A stretch of 9,763 nt of DNA, from positions 1-9,763 of the forward strand of contig JBKHJR010000080.1 of the NCBI GenBank assembly GCA_046537975.1, in the 5' to 3' direction. Position 1 is the stretch's first letter, and each line of letters opens with the position of its first letter. The notes beneath the pieces were generated by a model. The model was not told where the DNA came from. It did not search any database and saw only the letters and a program-made list of their open reading frames with translations. A program made the translations under genes and the position numbers. Positions 1 to 5,188 of the stretch are shown piece after piece. The DNA comes from JAWLDV01 sp046537975. GTDB taxonomy: Bacteria > Desulfobacterota > Desulfobulbia > Desulfobulbales > SURF-16.

Positions 1-43
1 TATCTCCGCTCTCTTTCAAGCGGACGGAAGCCCGGCTTTGCCA

Positions 44-80
44 GGCAAACAAAAACCCGCCCTCTTATAAAGAGGGCGGT
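44..80 (-). terminator. Rho-independent terminator of the outer-membrane protein gene
   Basis: Read on the minus strand, a perfect 10-bp GC-rich stem (57-66 pairing with 70-79, three-base loop) is followed by one G and then TTTTTGTTT. It starts 27 bases after the stop codon of the minus-strand gene ending at 107. Stem, loop and T-tract make this a classic intrinsic terminator. Confidence 0.9.
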
Positions 81-106
81 CGGTGCGGCAGCTATCTTCT
101 ATACTA

Positions 107-934
107 CTAAAACATCACCGCGAGTATGATTCCAATTTCTGTTGATTCGTTGGCCGGTTCAAACCCATCTCCTATAACCGATCCGTGATATGTTACATCC
201 TCATGATCAGATTCGTCGATATCCCAGTATCTTATGAAAGGCTCTATGGCAAAGCTCATCATACCGAGCTCTTTCCGGAATTCTATTGATGCCCGGTATC
301 CGTAGCCGTCATCCTGGTCGTTTTCCGGATCATTTAAACCAGCCAAAATGTCGCTAAAGTGGCTTTTCTGCTTTCCTTTCCAGAAATAGTCAAACTCTGC
401 AGTTATTCCCCATAACCACCCGTTCCCAATATAACTGAGGGTCTTAATTCCTACAGGGCTGTAGTAATAATTTGACTCCCGTTCATATCCGGAGGCTCCG
501 GTCGAACTTGTCATTCCGCTCATATCATCATTCAAGTATCTGTATCCTACTCCGACATAGGGGGTTATCATGGTTTTGTCCAATATCCTAAAATCATACC
601 CAAGCAGCCCCCTGATCTCAAACATGTAGTCATCTATATCATCCATAGTGCCGGAATTCTCGTAATCTACTTGACCATAGCTGAACTTACCTTCGACCTG
701 GAGCATGTAGTCATCTGGGGAGCGAAGGGTATAGGCGGCCCCTATCCCGTACATGATGCCCTCCTCTTCCATCACGCCGGGCTCTTTATACTCAATGTGA
801 GAAATTTCCGGCCTTATCTCAAAAGAGTGCACCGGTAAAATAAATTTTTGTTCAGGGTCCTGCGCGGCAGCAAACCCGACAGACGAAAACAAAGATACTG
901 CCAAAGCAACAAACCCTATCATTAACTTCTTCAT
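107..934 (-). CDS. Outer-membrane beta-barrel protein, hypothetical
   Basis: This 275-residue protein begins with a clear Sec signal peptide (MKKLMIGFVALAVSLF, then Ala-rich to about residue 25). The rest alternates polar and aromatic residues in short strands separated by Gly/Asp/Asn-rich turns, and it ends in Phe (ILAVMF), the C-terminal signature recognised by the BAM complex. These features point to an outer-membrane beta-barrel of 8-12 strands. The ligand or role is not recognised. The start at 934 is chosen because GGAGAGG lies just upstream. An in-frame Met 15 codons further upstream would place that Shine-Dalgarno inside the gene and put a charged stretch before the signal peptide. 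The gene stands alone, with terminators on both sides. Confidence 0.8.
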   Translation of the reverse strand: MKKLMIGFVALAVSLFSSVGFAAAQDPEQKFILPVHSFEIRPEISHIEYKEPGVMEEEGIMYGIGAAYTLRSPDDYMLQVEGKFSYGQVDYENSGTMDDIDDYMFEIRGLLGYDFRILDKTMITPYVGVGYRYLNDDMSGMTSSTGASGYERESNYYYSPVGIKTLSYIGNGWLWGITAEFDYFWKGKQKSHFSDILAGLNDPENDQDDGYGYRASIEFRKELGMMSFAIEPFIRYWDIDESDHEDVTYHGSVIGDGFEPANESTEIGIILAVMF

Positions 935-977
935 CAGACCTCTCCTTTCGCTTGGGGTAATGTTATTTGTTGTGTGC

Positions 978-1024
978 AAAAAACTGATGTAGTCCAGTAA
1001 AAGTATCCACTTTGGACTACATCA
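978..1024 (-). terminator. Rho-independent terminator of the DCC-family gene
   Basis: On the minus strand a 12-bp inverted repeat (TGATGTAGTCCA and its complement, 1013-1024 pairing with 985-996) encloses a 16-base loop and is followed by G and TTTTTT (978-983). It lies 91 bases past the stop of the DCC gene and 44 bases before the next minus-strand gene, so the two are probably separate transcripts. The stem is less GC-rich than usual but long and perfect. Confidence 0.7.
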
Positions 1025-1025
1025 A

Positions 1026-1059
1026 GAAGCGCATCGGCTGGAGCGCCTCGTTATGTGAG
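1026..1059 (-). other. attC-like half site (integron cassette recombination site), truncated
   Basis: On the minus strand, CATAACGAGGCGCTCCAGCCG resembles the left half of an integron attC site: an R''-type AAC box, then an L''-type GC-rich arm. A matching right half is absent, because the sequence runs straight into the terminator hairpin. A GTTGGGC, which fits the GTTRRRY core consensus, lies just before it at 1063-1069. The match is from memory of attC shape, not an alignment. It is offered only because an integron-integrase remnant lies nearby in the right orientation. Confidence 0.25.
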
Positions 1060-1114
1060 CTTGCCCAACGCATACACCACTACAACATCCCGGCGAAGCC
1101 GCCCGACTGGGCGT

Positions 1115-1522
1115 CTAAAATTGATCGTTATCGGGCACACGTAAGTTGTTGATCTTGGTTTTACCAAGAGTTTTGAGCAGCAAGTTACGAAGGAACCTGA
1201 GCAAAGGGTAAAGCCAAGAGGCCACTCTTTCCGATTTAAACATCCAGTAGTTGAATCTGTTAAAAACACCAGAACGGCTGCTAATCAATGCAAGTGCGTG
1301 GATGGCATCTGAACCGTAATACAACTGATCTCCCATTTTCAGAACCATGCCTTGGTCGATATCTAAACCCTTTGCGGTTATCTCATCCAGGACATCGCTG
1401 TGCTCTCTCGCATCGATGATTTTCAGGTCGCCAACGCTCTCTCGGATCCGGACAACCCGGCAGTACGCATTACAGACCGGGCACTCCTTGTCATAAACCA
1501 GCAATATTTCAGGTCGGCTCAT
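1115..1522 (-). CDS. DCC-family thiol-disulfide oxidoreductase (DUF393)
   Basis: The 135-residue product starts with a beta strand leading into YDKECPVC (residues 10-17), the redox CxxC motif at the family's N-terminal position (usual form YDGxCPxC). The later segment LKIIDAREH and the acidic-to-hydrophobic helices are typical of the DCC1-like thioredoxin-fold family (PF04134). Such proteins are small cytoplasmic redox proteins of unknown substrate. AGGAGG lies four bases before the ATG, a strong start. The C-terminus is basic and aromatic (FNYWMFKSERVASWLYPLLRF) and may contact membrane. It is transcribed divergently from an integron-integrase remnant and has its own terminator. Family assignment is firm; physiological role is not. 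Confidence 0.85.
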   Translation of the reverse strand: MSRPEILLVYDKECPVCNAYCRVVRIRESVGDLKIIDAREHSDVLDEITAKGLDIDQGMVLKMGDQLYYGSDAIHALALISSRSGVFNRFNYWMFKSERVASWLYPLLRFLRNLLLKTLGKTKINNLRVPDNDQF

Positions 1523-1555
1523 TCAGCCTCCTGCCACATAATCAGTGTTGATAAG

Positions 1556-1676
1556 TGGAAAGTTTCCATGATATTGGCCCTAATAAATGCCCTGTTTTGC
1601 CACTTATTGCGATATTATTCCCTTAAAAATGGAAAACATTATTCATATATAACATTGCCTCACCACTTTTCCATTT
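1556..1676. promoter_or_regulatory. AT-rich divergent spacer with repeated TGGAAA/TTTCCA motifs
   Basis: A 13-base palindrome, TGGAAAGTTTCCA, lies at 1556-1568. A second, spaced inverted repeat (AAATGGAAAA at 1627-1636 and TTTTCCATTT at 1667-1676) contains the same hexamer on both strands. A direct repeat, TT(G/A)CGATATTA, occurs at 1607 and 1680. The stretch is much richer in A+T than the flanking genes and sits between divergently oriented genes, so it plausibly holds promoters and operator sites. No confident -35/-10 pair was identified. Confidence 0.35.
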
Positions 1677-1701
1677 AAATTACGATATTAGCACAGATAA
1701 T

Positions 1702-2096
1702 ATGGGGAAAAAACCCAAATTCCGTCCAAATCCGCAGCTAAAATTAAGGGATCAGGTCCGCGAGGTTCCGGCTTATCACCATTACCCCTATCGCACCGAG
1801 CACAACTATTGCCAATGAATCCTTCATTATATTCATTTTTTGACTGCAGGATACATCCCCGTGACCTGGGGACCCCTGATGTGGAGAGATTCCTGTCTGA
1901 TCGGGCGGTAAAGCCTAAAGTCTCTGCCTCTATCCGGCGTCAGCCCCTTAATGTCACGGTATTTCAGTATCGTCAGGTGATTGATAAACCTCTTGACGGT
2001 AAAATTGGAGCTGTTCGTTCCGGAAACCGGAGAAAAGATGTTTTTAAGCAGGTCCGGCAAAAACTTTACAAAAGCAGCCTGTTTCTGCTAAGCTGA
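1702..2096 (+). pseudogene. intI: Integron-type tyrosine recombinase (integron integrase) remnant
   Basis: The ATG at 1702 opens 38 codons reading MGKKPKFRPNPQLK, then DQVREV, YHHYPYRTEHNYC and Q. This is the recognisable N-terminus of chromosomal integron integrases (usual form DQVREVLRYHHYAYRTEQTYCDWI). The next codon is TGA (1816-1818) where the family has Trp, an apparent TGG-to-TGA change. The same frame continues ILHYIHF, then homology moves to another frame after the T6 run at 1836-1841 and resumes as RIHPRDLGTPDVERFLSD, later YRQVIDKPLDGKIGAV and RSGNRRK. After about 2040 homology stops. The whole catalytic domain (Arg, His-x-x-Arg, Tyr) is gone, leaving roughly one third of a ~320-residue protein. 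There is no good Shine-Dalgarno. The gene is dead by at least three lesions. Family call is from remembered conserved segments. Confidence 0.8.
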
Positions 2097-2156
2097 CATT
2101 CAGTATTCAAGACCTCGGCCTGACTGAAAATAATAAATTTAACCAGTTTCTGTCCC

Positions 2157-3074
2157 ATGGATTTTTTATATCTGACCTTCCCGATTTCCGGAGTGGAGAC
2201 CTGGGCCTTCAATCCCCCCCTGGTCGCCTTTATAGTCTCTTTTTTTACTTCCATGAGCGGGGTATCAGGGGCCTTTGTCCTTCTGCCCTATCAGATGAGC
2301 GTCCTGAACTATACCGCTCCTTCAGTTAGTGGGACCAACCAGCTCTTCAACATAGTGGCCATCCCCATGGGAGTATGGCGCTATGTCAAAGAAAAACGCA
2401 TGGTCTGGCCCCTGACCTGGGCGGTGATCATCGGCACCCTGCCGGGAGTGTTGATAGGCGCCTGGGTGCGTCTGGAATACCTGCCCGATCCCGAGAATTT
2501 CAAATTCTTCGCCGGCCTGGTTCTGGTATATATCGGGATAAAACTGCTTACCGACACCCTGAAGAAAGATGAAAAAGGACCCGGCCGGCTCAAAAAAGGC
2601 GGAGAACAAAAAACGGATTTTGTGGTTACAGAGACGCGTTTCACCCTGAAAAGGGTGGAATTCAAATTCTCGGGCCAGGATTATTCCTTCCCTGTTCCGG
2701 CGGTCTTTTTCCTCTGCCTTGTGGTCGGCATTGTCGGGGGGATCTACGGCATAGGCGGCGGGGCGATCGTGGCCCCGATCCTGGTGGCCTTCTTCCATCT
2801 CCCGGTCTACACCGTGGCAGGAGCCGCCCTGATGGGGACTTTTGTCACTTCCGTGGCAGGAGTGATCATCTATCAGCTTCTGGCCCCTTTTTACAGCACC
2901 ATGTCAGTGGCCCCTGACTGGCACCTGGGCATCCTTTTCGGGATCGGCGGCTTCTGCGGCATGTATCTGGGAGCGAGATGCCAGAAATACCTGCCCGCCC
3001 GGGCCATCAAATTAATCCTCTGCTTCTGTGTCCTGGCGGTGGCTGGCAAGTATATTATCAACTTTATTGCCTGA
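2157..3074 (+). CDS. TauE/SafE family sulfite/organosulfonate exporter-like permease
   Basis: The 305-residue product is a polytopic inner-membrane protein with two homologous halves. The first half opens with a helix containing TSMSGVSGAFVLLP (residues 31-44). The second opens with GIVGGIYGIGGGAIVAPIL (191-209), the glycine-rich repeat that defines TauE/SafE (DUF81). About eight membrane helices are visible (around 20-45, 50-72, 83-103, 114-132, 180-212, 218-243, 257-275, 284-303). A hydrophilic insert at 135-180, rich in Lys and Gly, separates the halves. Members move sulfite, sulfoacetate or related anions; the substrate here cannot be read from sequence. No strong Shine-Dalgarno precedes the ATG, so the start is less certain. 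The gene is monocistronic, ending in a hairpin before the next gene. Confidence 0.88.
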   Translation: MDFLYLTFPISGVETWAFNPPLVAFIVSFFTSMSGVSGAFVLLPYQMSVLNYTAPSVSGTNQLFNIVAIPMGVWRYVKEKRMVWPLTWAVIIGTLPGVLIGAWVRLEYLPDPENFKFFAGLVLVYIGIKLLTDTLKKDEKGPGRLKKGGEQKTDFVVTETRFTLKRVEFKFSGQDYSFPVPAVFFLCLVVGIVGGIYGIGGGAIVAPILVAFFHLPVYTVAGAALMGTFVTSVAGVIIYQLLAPFYSTMSVAPDWHLGILFGIGGFCGMYLGARCQKYLPARAIKLILCFCVLAVAGKYIINFIA

Positions 3075-3087
3075 TACTTACTGAAAA

Positions 3088-3128
3088 CAGGGCCCATCAG
3101 CTACGCAACCGGGGCCGGCCCTGCTTTT
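3088..3128 (+). terminator. Probable terminator after the TauE/SafE gene
   Basis: CAGGGCC (3088-3094) pairs with GGCCCTG (3117-3123), followed by C and TTTT (3125-3128). The loop is long (22 bases) and may fold further. The short T run makes this a moderate candidate. On the minus strand the stem is followed by TTTT with one intervening base, but no minus-strand gene reads into it. Confidence 0.45.
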
Positions 3129-3161
3129 AAGATAATGATATCATCTGAAGGAATACCATAA

Positions 3162-3773
3162 ATGCAATGTGAACTGGTTTCCTGGCAGGCCTTTTACAAC
3201 CTGGGCCGCAGCCTGGCCGGACTCATCAGGGAAAGCGGCTTCAAACCGGACCTGATCGTGGCCATAGCCCGGGGCGGTTACCTGCCGGCCCGCATCCTCT
3301 CGGACCATCTCGGCATTATGAACCTGGTCGGTTTCAGGATAGAACACTACCGGGGCGCCCGGAAAAGCTCCAGGGCTGAAATCCGCTATCCCCTGCCGGA
3401 CCGGATTAAGGTCGAAAGGGTGCTGCTGGTTGATGATGTCGCAGACAGCGGTGATACTTTTGAAGTCGCTTTTGAGCATGTCCACCAAAAAATTGGCCCG
3501 AAAGAATTGAAGACCGCTGTACTGCACTACAAAACAGCCTCCTCCTGCCGGCCTGATTATTTTGCCGACAAAGTGGAACAATGGCGCTGGATCATCTATC
3601 CCTGGGCGATAATGGAAGACCTGACCGATTTTATCGAAAAAATGAAACCCGCCCCCGCCGGTGAACAGGAAATTGCCGACCGGCTCCGGGCTGATTACGG
3701 CCTGGAGATATCCCGGGAAACAGCCGGAGATGTCCTGGCCTCCCTGAGCTACCAAACAGAAAGTCGGGAGTAA
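3162..3773 (+). CDS. PRPP-dependent phosphoribosyltransferase, probably purine-type
   Basis: The 203-residue protein carries the type I phosphoribosyltransferase signature VERVLLVDDVADSGDT at residues 84-99, with the two adjacent acidic residues and the SGDT loop that bind PRPP. The earlier segment LIVAIARGGYLPARIL (31-46) is the usual strand-loop-helix that contacts pyrophosphate. The C-terminal WRWIIYPWAIMED resembles archaeal-type hypoxanthine/xanthine-guanine phosphoribosyltransferase-like proteins. Role: purine base salvage in the cytoplasm is likely, base specificity unknown. About 50 C-terminal residues beyond that motif form a charged helical tail. GAAGGA lies nine bases before the ATG. 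The stop is separated by two bases from the downstream trmO start, so the two are translationally coupled. A palindrome ATGATATCAT just ahead of the Shine-Dalgarno (3135-3144) could be an operator. Confidence 0.85.
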   Translation: MQCELVSWQAFYNLGRSLAGLIRESGFKPDLIVAIARGGYLPARILSDHLGIMNLVGFRIEHYRGARKSSRAEIRYPLPDRIKVERVLLVDDVADSGDTFEVAFEHVHQKIGPKELKTAVLHYKTASSCRPDYFADKVEQWRWIIYPWAIMEDLTDFIEKMKPAPAGEQEIADRLRADYGLEISRETAGDVLASLSYQTESRE

Positions 3774-3775
3774 AG

Positions 3776-4222
3776 ATGGAAATAAGCTATAGTCCCATCG
3801 GAGTGGTTCACACCCCTTTCAAAACCTTTGAAGGGATTCCCAGAAGTCCTGAAGCCGGCCAGGGTGTCCGGGCAACCGTGGAGATTTTTGAAAAATATAA
3901 GGAGGGACTCAAAGATCTGGACGGATTCTCCCACATTATGCTGATCTGCCATTTCCACCGCAGCAAGGGATACAAACTCGAGGTATGGCCTCCCATGGAT
4001 TCCCGGAGCCACGGCCTCTTTGCCACCCATTCCCCCAACCGCCCCAACCCCATCGGCATCTCGGTTGTAGAACTGGAAGGGATTGAAGACAACCTGGTTT
4101 ATATCCGGAACCTGGACATCCTCGACGGCACCCCGCTCCTGGACCTCAAGCCCTATATCCCGGAATACGATCGCGACACCGAATTTAAAACAGGTTGGTT
4201 TGCTGAGGCCAAAAAATCCTGA
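3776..4222 (+). CDS. trmO: tRNA (N6-threonylcarbamoyladenosine(37)-N6)-methyltransferase TrmO
   Basis: The 148-residue product belongs to the TsaA/TrmO (UPF0066) family, which methylates N6 of t6A37 in threonine tRNAs using S-adenosylmethionine. Family signatures are clear: SYSPIGVVHTPF at the N-terminus, then HGLFATHSPNRPNPIGIS (79-96) and LDILDGTPLLDLKPYIP (113-129), which form the SAM-binding barrel. It is the short form, lacking the C-terminal extension of the E. coli enzyme (~235 residues) but close to archaeal and many bacterial members. Its ATG is two bases after the stop of the phosphoribosyltransferase gene, with GGGAG inside that gene as a weak ribosome site. It ends directly before the repeat array. 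Family assignment is secure; activity is inferred from homologues. Confidence 0.9.
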   Translation: MEISYSPIGVVHTPFKTFEGIPRSPEAGQGVRATVEIFEKYKEGLKDLDGFSHIMLICHFHRSKGYKLEVWPPMDSRSHGLFATHSPNRPNPIGISVVELEGIEDNLVYIRNLDILDGTPLLDLKPYIPEYDRDTEFKTGWFAEAKKS

Positions 4223-4226
4223 GATT

Positions 4227-4464
4227 CAAAAACCCGGCTTTTGCAGATGCCGGTCTCTTATATTCCGGCAGCACTTCCTCCTGTCTGAAAAAATAACTGC
4301 AAAAATTTACATACTTAAGGCAAAGCTTTTCCACGGCTTCTTCAGGGGACCGGCAGTCCGGCCTATTCCTTAGCCGCCCCCTCCCGGACAAAAACAATTT
4401 CTACCAGGATTATTATGTAATTCCCTGCCCCCAGGCGGTCCTTAGCTGGTAATTGTCCTGATCA
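4227..4464 (+). repeat. Tandem repeat unit, copy 1 (238 bp, most diverged)
   Basis: First of three head-to-tail copies of a ~237-bp noncoding unit between trmO and the flp promoter. Its core (4234-4305) matches copies 2 and 3 at all but one base. The remaining ~160 bases are clearly related to copy 2 but carry many substitutions. It begins four bases after the trmO stop, and its first hairpin (CCGGC, ten-base loop, GCCGG, then TCTCTT) could also end trmO transcription. Confidence 0.9.
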
Positions 4465-4700
4465 CAAAAATCCGGCTTCTGCAGATGCCGGTCTCTTATA
4501 TTCCGGCAGCACTTCCTCCTGTCTGAAAAAATAACTGCAAAAACTTGCACATTAAAGCAAGGCTGTTTCACAGCTTATTCAAGGGCCGGCAAATCCGGCT
4601 TATTTCCTTAACCGGCACCCCGGACAAGAACAGCCTCTACCCCGGATTTTTCAGTAACGCCCTTCCTCGAACAGTCCTTACCCGGTAATTGTCCTGATCA
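4465..4700 (+). repeat. Tandem repeat unit, copy 2 (236 bp)
   Basis: Second copy. Together with the preceding GGTAATTGTCCTGATCA (from 4448) it matches copy 3 over 129 bases (4448-4576 against 4684-4812) with a single difference (T4471 against C4707). It includes the hairpin CCGGCTTCTGCAGATGCCGG, the CTTCCTCCT stretch (4512-4520), the dyad GCTGTTTCACAGC (4562-4574) and a second hairpin (GCCGG, CAAAT, CCGGC) at 4585-4599. Confidence 0.92.
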
Positions 4701-4707
4701 CAAAAAC

Positions 4708-4779
4708 CCGGCTTCTGCAGATGCCGGTCTCTTATATTCCGGCAGCACTTCCTCCTGTCTGAAAAAATAACTGCAAAAA
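4708..4779. ncRNA. Candidate structured RNA in the conserved repeat core (also at 4234-4305 and 4472-4543)
   Basis: The 72-base core is conserved in all three copies while the flanks diverge. It contains three complementary arms: CCGGC, TGCCGG and CCGGCA. The middle one can pair with either neighbour, giving mutually exclusive hairpins. The last arm is followed by CTTCCTCCT, complementary to Shine-Dalgarno sequences, and by an A-rich single-stranded stretch. On the minus strand the outer hairpin ends in TTTTTG, a possible terminator. No confident promoter is seen on either strand, so expression is unproven. A DNA-level function (protein-binding sites) would explain the conservation equally well. 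Confidence 0.35.
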
Positions 4780-4797
4780 CTTGCACATTAAAGCAAG

Positions 4798-4810
4798 GCT
4801 GTTTCACAGC
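4798..4810. promoter_or_regulatory. Candidate enhancer-binding-protein dyad upstream of the flp promoter (second copy at 4562-4574)
   Basis: GCTGT-TTC-ACAGC is a perfect 5-bp inverted repeat, present identically in repeat copies 2 and 3 and degraded in copy 1. Its centre is about 119 bases upstream of the start point predicted from the sigma-54 promoter, within the usual range for NtrC-family activators. The second copy is centred about 355 bases upstream. Function is inferred from position and symmetry only. Confidence 0.4.
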
Positions 4811-4818
4811 TTTTTTAG

Positions 4819-4848
4819 GGGGCCGACGGCTCTGTTTATTTTTTTACT
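4819..4848 (+). terminator. Possible intrinsic terminator after the repeat array
   Basis: A short stem (GGGCC against GGCTC, with a G-T pair, loop GAC) at about 4820-4832 is followed by TGTTTATTTTTTT. It would end any rightward transcript leaving the repeats or trmO before the flp promoter. The stem is short, so the call is tentative. Confidence 0.4.
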
Positions 4849-4896
4849 TCAATTAAATCAAACTATTACACGATTTAAAGCACTAAATTGTTTTTT

Positions 4897-4912
4897 TGGC
4901 ACTCCCCTTGCT
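4897..4912 (+). promoter_or_regulatory. Sigma-54 (-24/-12) promoter of the Tad pilus operon
   Basis: TGGCACTCCCCTTGCT matches the RpoN consensus TGGCAC-N5-TTGCW at every defined position, with GG (4898-4899) and GC (4910-4911) at the required spacing. Transcription would start near 4923, leaving a ~66-base leader before the flp ATG at 4989. Such promoters need an ATP-dependent enhancer-binding activator, so pilus expression is probably under the control of a dedicated response regulator not present in this window. Confidence 0.9.
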
Positions 4913-4935
4913 ACCTTACTCCTCAAACCAGGTCA

Positions 4936-4955
4936 CCCTATCCTGCCGGGTAGGG
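4936..4955 (+). promoter_or_regulatory. 5' leader hairpin of the flp mRNA
   Basis: CCCTATCC, loop TGCC, GGGTAGGG: an eight-pair stem (one G-T pair) with a four-base loop, about 13 bases from the predicted 5' end of the sigma-54 transcript. The Shine-Dalgarno AAGGAGGT (4976-4983) is free, 20 bases further on. A stem at this position typically protects abundant mRNAs from 5' decay, as would suit a major pilin. Confidence 0.5.
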
Positions 4956-4988
4956 ATATTTCTCAAAAACTGAAAAAGGAGGTAAGTC

Positions 4989-5180
4989 ATGGAAAAGATG
5001 AAGAAGATGGTAACCGGTTTTCTGAAAGAGGAGGAAGGAGTAACTGCTCTGGAGTACGGCCTTATCGCCGCCCTGATTGCCGTGGTGATCATTGGAGCGG
5101 TAACCTTACTTGGAGAGAATGTCGAAACCACATTCAATGATGCTTCAAACGCAATGCCGGGTGGTAACGCCACTAGTTAG
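4989..5180 (+). CDS. flp: Flp family type IVb pilin (major Tad pilin)
   Basis: This 63-residue prepilin has a short charged leader (MEKMKKMVTGFLKEEEG) with a predicted cut after Gly17. The mature N-terminus is VTALEYGLIAALIAVVIIGAV, with Glu at position +5 and one hydrophobic helix, the hallmark of Flp/Fap pilins. The mature form is about 46 residues and assembles into the adhesive Tad pilus after cleavage by the CpaA/TadV peptidase encoded next. Its Shine-Dalgarno AAGGAGGT is near perfect and optimally spaced, matching high expression of a major structural subunit. It is first in the operon, downstream of the sigma-54 promoter. The C-terminal tail is Gly/Asn/Ser-rich (PGGNATS). Identity is secure. 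Confidence 0.95.
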   Translation: MEKMKKMVTGFLKEEEGVTALEYGLIAALIAVVIIGAVTLLGENVETTFNDASNAMPGGNATS

Positions 5181-5188
5181 TAATTAAA

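Larger units (their letters stand above)
4701..4815 (+). repeat. Tandem repeat unit, copy 3 (partial)
   Basis: Third copy, about half a unit long. It carries the full core (4708-4779) and the dyad GCTGTTTCACAGC (4798-4810). Similarity then fades in a T-rich run that leads to a short hairpin and on to the sigma-54 promoter. The near identity to copy 2 implies recent duplication or gene conversion. Confidence 0.9.

Noticed and set aside
37..49. Palindrome TTTGCC-A-GGCAAA
   Set aside because: Too short and with a one-base loop; it partly overlaps the T-tract of the terminator and has no clear role.
1012..1152. Plus-strand 46-codon frame from TTG (LDYIKKRIGWSASLCELAQR and on)
   Set aside because: It looks protein-like, but it has no Shine-Dalgarno, starts inside the terminator hairpin and overlaps the 3' end of the DCC gene. 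I could not place it in a family; it may be a gene fragment or chance.
2322..2798. Minus-strand frame of 158 codons opposite the TauE/SafE gene
   Set aside because: His/Gln/Asp-rich shadow of a membrane-protein gene, without start signals.
3141..3755. Minus-strand frame of 204 codons opposite the phosphoribosyltransferase gene
   Set aside because: The plus-strand gene has clear catalytic motifs; the antisense frame has none.
4227..4700. Integron attC cassette array in the repeats
   Set aside because: No paired RYYYAAC/GTTRRRY cores bound the units, and the units hold no cassette ORFs, despite the integrase remnant elsewhere in the window.
4227..4815. CRISPR array
   Set aside because: Units are ~237 bp with related, not unique, sequence between the conserved cores, and no cas genes are present.
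4781..5140. Plus-strand 119-codon frame covering repeat copy 3, the sigma-54 promoter and flp
   Set aside because: It runs through the promoter and then out of frame through flp; no ribosome site or family similarity.
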